The translations under genes and the position numbers were made by a program. DNA of 64,000 nucleotides from Parasponia andersonii. Lineage: Eukaryota > Streptophyta > Magnoliopsida > Rosales > Cannabaceae. The stretch covers positions 1,086,787-1,150,786 of the forward strand of contig JXTB01000023.1 of assembly GCA_002914805.1 (NCBI GenBank). The letters are read 5' to 3'. The notes below the pieces were generated by a model. The model ran no database searches and was not told where the DNA came from. It saw only the letters and a program-made list of their open reading frames with translations. This document shows positions 47,140-60,837 of this stretch, one piece after another. Position 1 is the first letter of the stretch. The number at the start of each line of letters is the position of its first letter.

Positions 47140-49217
47140 GTAATGGCGATTTTTCTGGTTTGTTACTGGTGAAGTTTTATTTGCGCTTCTTCTCTGTTTG
47201 GCTTGTTTTTGCTTGGTGAGAAAATGTGGGAAAGTTAGAAAAAATCAAGTAAAACTCCTAGATTAAGAAATTGTTTGTCAAGGCTTCTTTCTTTGTTTGC
47301 TTGTTCATCAACTTCATCTAAGTTGTTTAGGAGAAATAGATTGAATTTAGTGGAGTCTACTTTTATTTTGGACTTGGAACTTAATGCAAGTACTCTGCGT
47401 TTTTGAAGAACATAATTTATCTGATTGTCATGAATTGATATTTGAGTGCTTTATTTTTATTTTTCCACAGTGAACCAAAATTTTCTAGTTTTTCTAAATT
47501 GTTTCACACTGATTTTAATTTTCTTTAAATCTTTATTTGCATATGCCTTTTAGAGTGTTTCATGCTTTTCCGACCTAAATTTATCTGACATCAGCTATTT
47601 TTACATTAGCACATATATTTGGGATTTTTTTTTATAAAAAATAAAAAACAAAATTATATTAACATTCTACTATTTTCTAGATGTAATTTGAGAAGAGTGT
47701 CATCATTCATTTTATAAATTGGTCATGGCTTATTGGTTACTGCTATGTGTTTTGTTCACTAACTTTGCCCTTATACTGAAGTGTTTAGAGGAATTAAAGA
47801 CTGACTCAGTGGTTCTAGTTATTTTTTTCTGCCCCCTAGTCTCTATAGTATTTTCTTTTATTGTTCAAAGGAAACAAAAAACGAACAAAGAACAAAGGGT
47901 AGGTGATCTTCTGGTTGCTGTGTATAAAACTGTCTCTAAAACTAGTTATATAGCTGAAATAGTTGATATCTGGGTGTAATATATCCCTGGGATAGAATAA
48001 ATCTACAATGATTAGCATGAAAGACAAGTTTCTGAAGTGTTCCATAAATTGATCTCACCATTTTTCTATCCAAGTCATTTTTTAATTAATTTGCGGGGTA
48101 AGAATTTGAACTTATAACATTCCACATGAGGAACTTGTAGTTGGATGTGATTTGAATGTGCTAAATTTAATTTGTTTCCACTTTTAAGATAGTTAATGGA
48201 ACTTGTTTTTTAATCACATAGAAGGTGTGCGTTTTCTACTTTGTTATCTGTATCTTCCTGAAGCCTGAGATTCTACCGGCTGATTATTATACATAATGCA
48301 TCCTTTTGGCTCTATCAACCTTTTCTTCAGCTGTTGTAGATATATTTAGCACTTTTAATTTTCTGCTGAATGATGACAATCAGTTGATAACTATCCCTGA
48401 AAATAAATTTAAAAGACACAAAGACACTTGTTTACTGTTGTTGAGTTGGATACTATATGTGCTTAATGCAACTCAATCGTCTTCAATTTTCGGAAGAGTT
48501 CTTTGCAGATTGTTTCGAAGATCATAGGTGATGAATGAACCTTGTTGTCTATGACTTCAGGAAGCTTGAACCCTTAGTGTGGGTTATATAATATTGTCTT
48601 TTTAGCTGTGTGAGATTTTTTTCTTTAGCATGCAAAATTAATAGTTTCAGAATGAGAATATTCATTTTTTCTGCTATTTTCAGTAAACACTAACCATATG
48701 GTGATAGAACACATTGTTCAACATAATTTCTTAAGACAAGAAACGGTAGTCAAATTACCTACATAAGGCAGTGGTTGTAATACTGCTATCATACGGAGTC
48801 ATTAATTCAAATCCCGTAGTAGTGAGGACTTATTACATTAATACCGTTCATGCCACATTTTGATTTTGGATTATTTTATCTTTTGTATGTATGAATTTCA
48901 TAATTTAGAACTGGTTGCACTGGAATTCGATATGTTTTATTGAATGTGATTCATTTCCTAAATAAGTTGTATAAGTTGATCTAAAATGTTTGGAGCACTG
49001 ATTCTTTGCTTATTTTGATTCACTAACTGAATGTTACATCATATTGATAGCTTCTATTGCTATATTCTACATTAGTTAAGAGCTAGATTTTCCAAATGAT
49101 GATGATTTCTTTGTTCTACGTTATCGCTTTTTATGTTTGTCTTCAGGGAGGTAGGAAGGAAATCAACTTAATCTTTTTTTTTTTTTTTTTGTCCTTCTTT
49201 TCTGTTTCAGATTATCA

Positions 49218-52200
49218 ATGTCTCGTATTTCAGATGAAGAATTAGAGATTAAGTATTATAAACAACTAAAGGATGGTTCTTATAAGGTTAAGGCTTCGGA
49301 TTCAACATATAGATGCCCATTTTGCCTTGAAAGGAGAAAAACATACTACAAACCAAAGGAACTTATCAGGCATGCTTCGGATGTTAGTAGACAGTCACAT
49401 AGAAGGGATTTCAAACAAAAAGCTAAGCACTTGGCTCTGGAGAAGTACGTAAAAATGTACCACGATCTCAAGGATCGATCAGAACCAAGTCCAAAGCTGG
49501 ATGGTCGTAAGCGTGTTCGATCAGAATTCAGTCCTAAGAATGAACGTCGTAAACATGATCGGTCAGAACCCAGTGACAAATTGGAACATCGCACACGTGA
49601 CCATTCAGAAACCACATTGGAAAGTCATGCACTTAGCCAATCAGAACACGGTCGCAAGTTGGAATGTCGGACACGTGATCACAAGGAATTATTTGTTTGG
49701 CCTCCGATGGGCATTTTGGCAAACATTAGAACTGAATTCAAAAATGGGAAACATGTTGGCGAAAGTGGTTCGAAACTTAGAGATGAGTTTACTGGAAAAG
49801 GGTTCAATCCGGTGAAGGTTATTCCTTTGTGGAACGATTTAGGTCATACAGGGTTCGCAATTGTGGAGTTTAACAAGAAATGGACTGGTTTTGAGAATGC
49901 TATTGCATTTGAAAAGAGCTTTGATGCTGATAATTGTGGGAAGAGGGCTTATAAGCTGGAAGAGAATAGAGGAGACAGATTGTTTGGTTGGGTTGCCCGA
50001 GAGGATGACTATTATTCATCCAACATGGTTGGACGTCATCTCCGTAAGAATGGGGATTTGAAAACTGTGTCAGAGAAGGAAGCAGAAGAGAAAAGAAAAG
50101 ATTCAGAGCTTCTTTCTAAACTGGCAGAGACCTTAGAAACCAAGAATTTGAGCCTCAAAGAGATAAAGAGCAAGTATAAAGAGGCCACTTTATCTTTTAA
50201 GCAGATGGAGGAGCAAAAAGATAAAATTCTCGAAGGCTACAATGAAAGTATGTCTACATATATATTTAAATTTTTTTGCAGTCTTACAGTCTATGGTTTA
50301 CTTTCTAACAATTCTTTTTTCTGCTTCGTCTTTGCTGCTTAGTTTATTTCACTTTATGTTGTCAGAGATAAGGCAAATACAGCAGGATGAGCATAAACGC
50401 TTCAAGAGACTTTTGTCGAACCATGAGAAATTTAGACAAGATTTGGAAAAACAGAAAGAGGAGCTTGAGTCGCGGGAGAAGATGCTGCAACAAAGAGAGA
50501 TTCAGGATGATACTGAGAGAAGGAAACTCTTTGATGAGAAGAAAATGGTATTTAATTGTACTCTTATGTTTAAATAAATTAGCCCATGGCAATGTCTGGA
50601 TATTATAGAAACATGTCACTGGCATTAAATTTTGATCTATATGGGAGAGTGTTCAAATCAGTTTACAGCATGTAGATCATAACTGTATACAGTAATCAGA
50701 AGAAATTAAAAGAATGAAGAAAAGGTAGAATTTGAACATGGTAACATAATAATCTTGTCTTATACTTATCCAAGTTGACTTTCTCTATATTCTATAAGAA
50801 TTTAAAGGGTGCAACAGTAATTTTAGGGCCGCCGATGACCTTTTTAAGGTGGTAGAAAAGTGACACTATATAATTGCCTTGTGAATACCACCGTTTTGTA
50901 TTCCCGCTCCTTGTTAACTGGAAGATATTTTCTAATTGTAATTCTTTCATTATCCTTTATGACAAAAGTCTTGTTTTAGTCCCTACTTTGTTTTTCTAAC
51001 TTTTAGGGATAAAAATGAATTTTTTCCCATAGTTTAAGGACCAACTACAAAATTAACCTTTATAGTTATTTATAAATTTTATTGTCATTTTTGGTTACTT
51101 AACGATCTTCCTAGCTTTTGTATGCCCCACGTCCAGTGTCAAAAGCTTATTTGAAGTGAGATAACATTTGTTGCTTATAATGTTAGATTGAGAGGGCGAC
51201 TTTGGAGCAAAATAAGGCTGAAGAAAAGATGTTTCGTTTGGCTAAAGAACAACAGGTTTGTTTTCAATTCTTACACTTACTGGAATCTCAAGATCACAAT
51301 GATTTTACAATCCCAGAATTTCGATTTCTCTTGTTATTGTATTTTAATTTTTGTTGGTATATGGACCATCACAGAGAGAAAAGGAGAAACTTCGCAAAAA
51401 GATCATTGAATTGGAAAAGCAACTTGATTCAAAACAAGCTTTGGAGTTGGCTATTGAGCGTTATAGAGGAGCTTTAGAAGTAATGAAACACATGGGTGGA
51501 GATGAGGATATAGAGCTCAACAAAAATATGGGTGAAATTCGAGAAAAACTAGTGGAAAAGGAAGAAGAATTGGAAGCTGTAGAAGACCTTAACCAAGCCC
51601 TTATCGTCAAGGAACGTCGAAGTAATGATGAACTTCAGCAGGCTCGCAAGGAGATAATCAGCGTATGAACCAATTTTTTCCTCTTTTTTATTTTTATTTT
51701 TTTCTTTTTTGAAACTATCTTCGATGATGTAAAGCCCTATATATTTTTTCATGACTCATGAGTGATATCCTGATTATTCCATACGCATGGATTTTGAAAG
51801 TTTCCTGAAGCTCTACTATATTCCTACCCTCTCTTATAGGATTTCAGGATGGTGATTTCAACATGTTACTAGTTTAATTTTAATTTTTTAATTTAATAAT
51901 ACCATCAGAGAAAAAGGCAGGATACTGTATGTTATTATCTTAAACTATGCATGCTCGATAGCCTGATTCAGTTTCAGGTATTAATTTTTAAAAATGACTT
52001 TAATTTTTCGCTTTGTCAGTCAGTATATGTTACATATTTAAGCCTTTCAATCATCTTTTCTACTGTCTAATCTTTTCTAATGTGTTTATGCTACACAGGG
52101 ACTCCGAGACTCTTCAAGTCGTGCTTTGGTTGGTGTTAAGAGAATGGGAGACCTTGACAGTAAACCATTCCTCATTGCAGCTAAAAAGAAATTCTCTGAT

Positions 52201-53005
52201 GAAGAAGCGGAAGAGAAAGCTCAAGAGCTATGTTCACTCTGGGATTCTCATATCAGGGATCCTAACTGGCATCCTTTCAAGATTATCAAGGACAAAGGAA
52301 AACCTGTGGTATGGAATATTGTCTCTGGTTACAATCTTATAACTTTGTTTGCCTGAAGAGTTGGGCACGTTTTTTAAACAAGTTCATGTGAGTATTTCAT
52401 GCAATGCGTTAAGTATCGATTTATTATTTATTCACCCTATCTTAGCCTTAATTCTCAAGTGGTTTCCACTGTTCCAGCATTTTAGTGTAACAGCAAAGAG
52501 TTAGAGGTTGTGGCTCCTCAGGCTTCTTTATGTTCATGTTTGAACTGTTGAGTGGGCTTTCATTCATATGCTGTTGGTTGCGTTAGACTACCACACCTTT
52601 CCTTGCTCTTTAATCTATTGTACTGAACCTTTTATTTTTACTTCTATAGTTCTGCTCTATGGTAATTCTTTCTCACTAGCATTTTATTATTAATACGTTT
52701 GTGTGGTTTTACTTTTCGGTTCCATCCTACTCCAGATTTTCTTGATTGGTTTACACAAAATGTTGCTGGTGCAGGAAATAATTGACGAAGAGGATGAAAA
52801 ATTGAAGAACTTAAAGGAAGAATGCGGTGATGAAGTTTATGATGCTATGACTAAAGCCTTGAAGGAAGTGAACGAGTATAATCCGAGTGGTAGGTATATA
52901 GTACCGGAACTTTGGAACTTCAAACAAGAGAGGAAAGCACCATTGAAAGAGGGAGTAGAGTATATACTGAAGCAGTGGAAACTGCATAAGCGGAAGCGAA
53001 ATTGA
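49218..53005 (+). CDS. XS/XH-domain protein, FDM/IDN2 family (RNA-directed DNA methylation)
   Basis: Six coding exons: 49218-50247, 50366-50547, 51187-51255, 51375-51662, 52099-52308, 52775-53005. All introns are GT-AG; the joined frame has 2010 nt, 669 residues, near IDN2 and FDM1 (about 635-650). Domains: zf-XS at about 31-80 (C33, C36, H52, H61; [14 protein letters not shown]); XS RNA-binding domain at about 155-275 ([14 protein letters not shown] to [10 protein letters not shown]); long coiled coil at about 285-530; C-terminal XH domain ([35 protein letters not shown]). Known of the family: these proteins bind double-stranded RNA, pair through coiled coils and XH, and act with siRNAs and Pol V transcripts in de novo methylation. 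Odd: residues 87-154 between zinc finger and XS hold imperfect charged repeats ([13 protein letters not shown]-like). The exact ortholog (FDM1-5 or IDN2) cannot be decided by eye. Confidence 0.93.
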
Positions 53006-55664
53006 AGGTTTGTTAAGCTTAGAAATGTTTTGGAGATAGGCTCGGTGAATTAAATAGTGCTTTACAGCTTGATTGATTTCAATTGCTGGTAAGCCTTTGG
53101 TAACAGATGTTGAGGATTTTGCTTGATTAGTAGGGTTGGATACGATTTAGTTAGATATTTGATAGTACAATTGGTTTTCCAGGATAGTTGATACTTCTTG
53201 ACTGGGCTGTTTAACCAGCTAAAAGGAGCTTCTAGATTGGGCTAATGAATAGTTGGATTGGGCTTTCCGCTTCTGTTTGGTGGAATTTTACTGGCTATTT
53301 GAGATTCGGGAAATTAGTGTGTATCCATCATTTGATTTGGGAAATACATCATTTGTTTTTGCGATATTCGTTTCCCTTGATTTCTTTACTGATTTTATCC
53401 TTTCATATTTATTTTGTGGTTAAGCGGTGACTATGGTTTAGGGAGAAACAGAGTCGGTCCATTTTCTCATTTGGTCTACTTCCTGGATTTGGAAGTACTC
53501 GCATGATTCCATCCCCATGAGGCATGAGAACAACAGAAGAAAGTTACTCAAAATTCGTCTCTATTTTCATTAAATTTTCCTCCCATTGATAATCTCTTTC
53601 AACTAATCTCTCCCCTAAAACAGTAGATTATAGTCTGTTCATATGTCGTAGAGTTTTTCGTTAGTTCCTTCAAGTCTGACCATGAGCTTCCATATGTTCA
53701 TCCTACGATCACGCGAGAATAACGAGTGTTAAATTCCAAGCTAATTATAGTATTTATTTGCTGCTTAAACTTCAACTAGTTGGTACATGACGATCCCAGG
53801 TCCAATCAAATCAACTAATATGTTAGTCGCGTGAAAAGGAATTTACCTAGTGGTGAAGGGGGAAAAAAACAGAGAAAAAAAGAAAAGGGAGGGGGGGAGG
53901 AATAAAGCAAAGAAAGAGTTGTGTTTGCAAGGCATCCAAAGCCTTGGTTTTTTTCCCCATATTTGAGGTGGTAGGAATCCAAAGTTGTTTGTCCCCATAA
54001 ATGGCACAAATAAAGTTGGTGGTAGAAATCTTACAACTCGCATGTGATGAAGGGAGCATTAACAAGTCCAACCCATGTGCAACTTTGCTGTGGGTAATTT
54101 CACTGATGTGACTCTTTTTGGACTTTTGCCTACCTTGAAAGTAATTTTCCTGTATCAAAAAATAAAAAATAAAAATCAGCTACTTAAATGATGTTCGTTA
54201 CATACTTTCATGGCTCTAAGACGGAATACAGTTCAATCTATAAGGATTTTGATATTTTGCTTTGAGTCCAAACTCAAACAGTAATGAAAACATTTTGTTA
54301 TTTTATTTGAATTGACAATTCGGACTTGTGTTAGTATAATTTGGATATTTGATGGCCCTACTCCCATTTCCTAACTTCACACTTTCTTAAGCAAAGTGAG
54401 GAAAAAATTAAGTTTATTTCGTATTTTAATCCTTTTATTCTGAAAAAAGACCCAACACGATATAATTTACATGGCTGATCTATGATTGTGTCTACCCATT
54501 CATGTTTCTCAAGAAACTTTCCTCAGAATAGCCATTCTATTAATTTTAACTTCTCTAGCTCTAGACTAGACAAAGCCCCATCCAGCCCCAAAATTCAATT
54601 AAACGGAGCGATTTTTAAGATACTGGACGAAACTGCTCAAGAAAAACAGAATAGTGGAAATGCACATCTATGAACATTCTTGGAAGTTTCCCTTCACACA
54701 AAGGAAAAGATCTTTTTTTAACTTTTTTATTTCTTTTTCTCGGCTATATATGTCAGTATTTTTTACCTGTTGAATTTAGATTAGATTAAATAAGGTTTAT
54801 TGAAAGTTGAAACTTGAAAACATCTGAAATCCAAAGTTCTCTTAAAATTTCTATTAATCATTATCAGGAAAAAGAAATTACTTGATCTTTTTGGGCAAGG
54901 GGGTCGGTGGGTTTTTTGAGTTTTGTTTGAGAGGATTTAAACCTGAGAGCTTCAATGTCTAAATATGAAGTTTGACTGAGAACAAAAATTAATTCTAAGA
55001 ATTGGGTTCTGCACATTTCATTTATGGAAACTTTACCATCTTAATTAAACATGGTTTACAATTCAAAGATAAAACAGGATTGCTCTCTAAGAACCTTAAA
55101 AATCAAAACTCAAATTACAGTTTCGCCGAACTCTTATTGTTCAATCCTGAAAACAAACCATAAATCAAACCAAAAAGGGGGAAAAAAAAATTGCAAGCAA
55201 ACCAAATACAACATTTCAAAAGTCACTTTCACAGTAAAATTTACTACAGTACACTTGTCTCCGACATATGTAATTATAATATACCATATATGCTACTAAA
55301 TTCCACTGGTATTTATATTATGTAGGCTGCGGGCTTACAAACCTTTTTTGGTGCAGCCGCTTCAGCCTACCCTAAAATTTCTTCACTTTAGGAACCGTTA
55401 CACCACTACATTTCACACCTTTTTTCCACTCAATCCCACCAATCCAAATGTCAAAAGCTTCTCACACTTCTTTCTCTCTCTCATAGTCAAATCCTCTCCA
55501 ATAGTCCCAACTTTCATCCTCTCCAACACCCCCCCCCCCCAGTCAGAACAATAACATCCTTTTTTTCAAAAAATAAAAATACATTTTTTTTGGAGCCAAA
55601 GATTGGACTAAAAAAAAAAGTAACAACACTAAGAATAAAGTCTTAAAAATAGTGTTTTGACTGG
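53006..55664. other. Convergent intergenic region between the XS/XH and expansin genes
   Basis: Contains the 3' UTRs of both genes. Short minus-strand frames at 53815-54158 overlap each other and match no family. A (C)12 run lies at 55529-55540. No further gene is seen. Confidence 0.45.
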
Positions 55665-57840
55665 TCAAACTCTGAAGTTCTTGCCGGTGAAAGTTTGACC
55701 GAACTGCCAATTGGCTGGAACGATGTTCCACGAGGTGGATCTCCTTCTGTCACTCCCGGTCACCCTAAACGACAGTGACTGGCCAACCAAAACGACGTTT
55801 GACTGCCAGTTTTGACCCCAGTTACGGCTCATGCTCATCCACCCAGTCTTTGAGCCCTTAACGGTCACACTCACGATATCCCCTGCACCCGCCACGTTGG
55901 AGACCAATACCAAGTTGAAGTAACGGAAACCGTTGATTGTGAACCTCACCCCCCCGTGCTTCCTGCATGGCACCCTGCGTAGATAAAGAGTGAAATGGTC
56001 AGGGCATTTTCGTAGATTCGAAGACGCGGAGGTGTATGTAAGAACGAGATGTTGACTATGCCACTATGCCCGTGATTTTTGGGCCTTTTTGGCTTCGATA
56101 GCCGAGTCTTGGACTTTTGTGACTGGTGTGTTGTGTGCGTTTCTTGTTTGTGATTTGTTGTGTTACTTGGGTTCGGCGATCGGTTTTTGACTATTCACGT
56201 AGATATCGAACAGTCAATCTTAAATTAGTAAATCACCGGTCGAATGTACGGAAGGGTCCTTGATCTAATTCGTCTTAAAGTGTGCGAAAATTTATACATG
56301 TCCACCTACCATCATTAATTGTCGTTAAAAATAAAAATAGACACTCTTAGCACATACTCGTTGGCTTTAGTGTAGATGGGACTAGTTACTAATCAAATAA
56401 AGGAAGTAAACAAACAACGTTACATTTCTAGGAGTAGCAAGTGATGATGCAAGGGGACGAAAAAGTGAGGCCAAATAGTTTTGGCAGCACAACTGGAAGG
56501 AACATCTTCCTCCAGTTGCTATGTGCAATAGGATTCAAGCAGTTTTCTCATCTACATTCTTTTGGTTTGTTTGACGTTTTGGACCAATCGGGTAAAAACA
56601 AACACCCGAAAGGATCCTAAGGCCTCAAAGTTCAGCCAGACGACGCATAAACTCCAAACGTTTTAACTAACCACTAAACGCCTCTAAAAAAAAAAAAAAT
56701 CTGTATTAGTACATATGAGATGACGCTGCGGACATTTTGGTCAATTACATCATTAAAGTGCACCAAACACCGACTTCCTGCGCACTGACTGAAAGGAATA
56801 ACCTTTGTCCCCATACCCGACCTATAAGAACATGGATCTGACCCACAAGGAAATACTGAGGGGCCCGGACATTAAATTAGTTTTAATGAGACTTTTAATT
56901 TTGACGCACAAAAAAAAAAGTTTAGTTGGGCATAAACAAAATGAGATGCTTTAGTTATTAGAGACAATAGTAAAAACATATGTGAAGTGAGGTATATTAG
57001 CTTTAATTTGGATAATTCGTAAGTAATTTCTTTGTTTTGAAAAACAAACCATTTAACTTTATAACCCGAAAAAGAATGACAAACTATATTCTAAAATGCA
57101 AATCTAAAATGACCAAATTATATACTTACCAAAGGAAACAGTGCAAAAGCCATAAAACAGAGGAGAGACTAGAAAGAGAGGTGAAGTGGTTATTACCTAC
57201 GGAAGGAAACAGGAACGATTCCAGCTCTGTACTCTGCGATCTTAAGAAACATGGGCATGGCCAGGTCAAAATGTGGGCGAGGAGGGTTGCACCATCCGCC
57301 ATTGTCGTTTGGGAGAGCGAAGTTTGGTGGACAAAAGTTAGTAGCGGTGATAAAAATAGATGGGCTTCCGGAATGGCACCATTTCGGGTCATTGGCGCAC
57401 TTGATCTCAAAACAGGCTCCGCAACTAAGCCCATTGTTGAACAAGGCCGTGCTCAAAGCAGCCGTGTTCACCCCATACCCTTGGCTGTACAGATTTCCAT
57501 ATCCACAAGCTCCACCTGGTATTCAAAACATCAAGACCCAAAACTCTTTTTTCAACAAAAATAAACAAAACCCAGTTCGAGTTTAGCAAAAATATGAAAT
57601 GGGATTTTGTTAAATAGAGTGATAACTATCTGGATAATGTAGTGTAATTAGAGGCAGTAATGAAAATGTCGGTAATGTAATGTACGTACCCATGGTTCCA
57701 GAGGCATCTGAACCACCATAGAAGGTTGCATGAGCTGACTCCCATGCACCTCCCGTGAAAACTCCTGGGATTTTAGCTTCTGCTATAATCAACATTAGTG
57801 AAATTAGAGATAAAATCCAAGTGGCTTTTGGAACCGCCAT
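55665..57840 (-). CDS. EXPA4-like: Alpha-expansin (EXPA), cell-wall loosening
   Basis: Three exons on the minus strand: 57840-57690, 57515-57197 and 55974-55665. Both introns are GT-AG (donors GTACGT and GTAATA). The frame totals 780 nt, 259 residues, standard for EXPA. A signal peptide covers about residues 1-22 (hydrophobic [15 protein letters not shown]). The GH45-like double-psi barrel domain follows ([20 protein letters not shown], eight spaced Cys, [12 protein letters not shown] with the conserved HFD motif). The C-terminal CBM63 domain includes [15 protein letters not shown] and ends [11 protein letters not shown]. Known function: secreted, pH-dependent, non-hydrolytic loosening of cellulose-xyloglucan contacts during growth. 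By eye it is closest to the Arabidopsis EXPA4/6/16 group. Intron 2 is long (1.22 kb). The start ATG opens the signal peptide; no clear TATA box was identified. Confidence 0.96.
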
Positions 57841-58310
57841 TTTTTTGTGGTTTTTGGGCTTAGCTCCTCTGTTTTAGGGTAACGCAAACAATTAAAAAAA
57901 AAAATGTAACAGAGGAGTGAATGAGAGATTGAGGATGAGGGGTTCAGGGAAAGGATGTTGCCCCTACTTATGGAGGAGGACCCGGAGGATAAGTGAGGGT
58001 AGTTTTGGAACTTTGAAAAAAAAGGCCCTTTTTGGATTTAAATAAATGTTTTTTTTTTTCGGTGAGAGCCAATTTCGATGTTTGGGGCGTTCCTTTCACC
58101 CTCCAATTGTTTTTTGTATTTGTTCGGATACGATGTGGGGTCTGCTTATTAGAAGCCTTATCTCCCAATTAAATGGGAGGCTTTGTTTGGACGCTCCTAA
58201 GGCGAGTGGTAATCACTTTTTGTCCTTTTAATTTATTTGATTAAACTATTATTATTATTATTATTATGATTATTTTTAGTTTTTAATTTTATTAGTTGTG
58301 TAGGTAATTT
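57841..58310. other. Upstream region of the expansin gene
   Basis: Promoter side of the minus-strand gene. A weak TATA-like CCATAAGTAG (minus strand) lies about 130 bp upstream of the ATG. A short (ATT)n stretch is at 58249-58267. Nothing else recognised. Confidence 0.4.
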
Positions 58311-58855
58311 GCAACGCATAATATTGAAATAGGGTTACTTTTATGACAAAATAGTGTAACTTTAACTTTATTTCATAAGTTAAATTCTAATCTATTACAC
58401 TAAAAATTACGCGAACAAGAATATTCTCTTTCTATTCGTTATCTTTTTAAATTAATAATACTAAAAATTAATAAATTACTTTTAATTATTAGAAACTTAG
58501 TTATATTATTATTATTTTAGTTTATGTTGTATTTACTAAAATGTTGTTAGAGTTTTTATTTATATTGACATTTTGTGTTAATTCTCCATATATTATGAAG
58601 TTTTTAGATCATAGATTTTAATGAGTAATTATATTTTAATATTTACTAATACTTGTATCATTTAGTCGAATTAAATTAATTATGAAATAAATTAAATCAT
58701 TATAGATAATAAAAGTTAATAAATAAAAGATATTTTGAGAATAAATTTGTAAAAAATTATAAAAAAAATTGAATAGTATTCCACCGAATTTAGTGTAAAG
58801 AATTTGGTGGAATACTATTCATTACACCAAATTTAATGTAAAAAAAATAGCGTTG
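58311..58855. mobile_element. MITE-like segment
   Basis: Begins GCAACGCATAATATTG and ends with the complement of CAACGCTATTTTTTTTAC, a weak terminal inverted repeat. The right part has TTTAGTGTAAAGAATTTGG and TTACACCAAATTTAATG, wording I associate with plant MITEs whose ends are rich in GTGTAATGAATAG. AT-rich and non-coding. No target duplication was confirmed, so the call is tentative. Confidence 0.35.
58771..58820. repeat. Perfect 15-bp inverted repeat (hairpin)
   Basis: GAATAGTATTCCACC (58771-58785) and GGTGGAATACTATTC (58806-58820) are exact complements separated by 20 bp, inside the MITE-like segment. Confidence 0.9.
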
Positions 58856-58856
58856 T

Positions 58857-60830
58857 ACGGGAGAGGATTTTTAACACCTAAGCGTTGGAGAGGCAGGTTG
58901 CCCAATTTTCCATTGTTCCACACCACAAGATTGTTCTGGGTTTTGGCCTTTTTGGCTTTTTGTAAGGGAAGGTACATGCACGGTGCACATGATTTCTCCT
59001 TCCTGCGTAACCGATAATAAAATCATACTATAAAAAAATAGAGAAATTAAAATTTAAAAGAAAAGAAAATTAAAAAGAGACTCAGACAAAAGCAATTAAA
59101 GAGAGAATATTCGTAACGCGGTTTCTTACTTGCTATTATTGGTCGGACTTAAACACCCTTGGAAACTACTGTGATTTTTTTGCCGAGATTAGGTGACATC
59201 ATAAACAAAATATCAAGGGCAAAATGTGGAAGAGAACTATTATAAAAAGAGAAAAATTTGAGATGGGGTGTTGGATCCAGAGGGATTAGCTTTGCGTCAA
59301 TCGGAAGATTGGGCATAGCAACGGTTGTGATTGAAGAACATCAGGTGGGGTCTACCAAAGATTTCATGGGCCACTAGAGGCAGCAGCATGCAAATTGCAA
59401 AAAGGCTCGTAGCTTGAAAGCAAAATCCCACTACGGGGTTCTTTCAGGCACCCAACTGCAAAAAAATATAAAAACAAATAAAATATAACAAAACTATTTA
59501 TCAAAAAAGAAAGGGGAAAAAAAAAAAGTTAATTGGAGAGAGAGAGTTCGGAGCATCAAACGTGGGTGGCGGGGCCCACCTAATATCCCCGTGATCATCG
59601 GCCCAGATACGCCGGTGGCCTGGAACTGTAAGTGGGCCACTAGTCATGCAATCTGGATCCACACGCGCGCACACTATCTAACTCCATGCATCTTTTTCTT
59701 TTCCTTTTAATTTTGATGTGCAAAAATAAATGATGACTTTGCCAAAATTGACAATATATGCATGGAAAATTATGGCTTGACGTATCACGTTAAGCTAAAA
59801 TTATATAGCTGTCTCCCAGTTATTTTCTTTTTTCCAAATATTTACTGTGATATTTGCATTGGATACCCCTTTAATCTTTTGAAAAATAAAAATGCATGTG
59901 AGATGATCATAACGATGAGATGAGACTTGAGAGTACCACACTCTTATTTTGAATCTCCCTATTCTTTTTTTTTTCCCCTCTTTTGAAGGGTTTGTGAGTT
60001 TGTATTTCGTTTCCTTTTATGAACCTTCTCTTTTTTATTTTTTATTTTTTTTTTATCTTATCTCTTCAGTTATCTTTTTCTTCTTTGAGGAGAGGTTATG
60101 CAGGAACCTTCTTAGTTTGTTAACATACCAAACTATTGACATCAAAAGTCGAGGAAGATTAGCGTTTTCTGCACTTGCCAAGTAGAGCTTATAAGTTGGC
60201 GGACAGTTCAAAAAAAAAAAAAATCAACAGAGACAATTAGATAAATTCCATATTTTGGTCTGGGAAGTTCCAATATTACGGTTATATNATATATATAGCT
60301 TATAGTTACAATCATGCAGAGGACGCATGTCTTGAAAAGAAAGAACCGGATCAAGGATTTTGATATTCACCAACAATAGTGTAAAGGTTCTAAATCCCTC
60401 AAATATGGAAAAAGAGCTAAACCCTTTTAAATGAATCGCCACATTATGAATTTCAAATATCAGTAACTCGATTATGTTATTGATATGGCCACCTTATAGC
60501 TAACCAAATGCTATCGACCCGTATTTTGGAATCTATAAGCACTGCCCTTGCTTTTTTCGTTTCTTCTTACTCCAGAAAAGTCATTAGCTAAGCTATGCGT
60601 GAAAGCTTAAGCTTAATTCTTGGTCTTGAAAAGTTTTTTGGCTAACTAGCTTCTGACAAATGAAACTTTCTCACATTTTTGCATGCCCTGATTCCCATTT
60701 TCAAAAATTGACAGGACAAAATGTAACGAACAATAATAGATAATAGGAAATCTCCGATTTGTTCTCAATAATTGAAATTTAAAAAAAAAAATTCTCAGAG
60801 AACACGGGTGAGGAACAAAAAGAGTATTAT
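58857..60830. other. Non-coding DNA, no gene seen
   Basis: Mixed composition. GC-richer text around 59550-59650 (GGCGGGGCCCACC, GATACGCCGGTGGCC) has no coding support. An N lies at 60288. Confidence 0.4.
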
Positions 60831-60837
60831 GCGAACT

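Noticed and set aside
57037-57564. Plus-strand 175-residue frame over expansin exon 2
   Set aside because: Antisense shadow of the expansin exon and intron; no homology.
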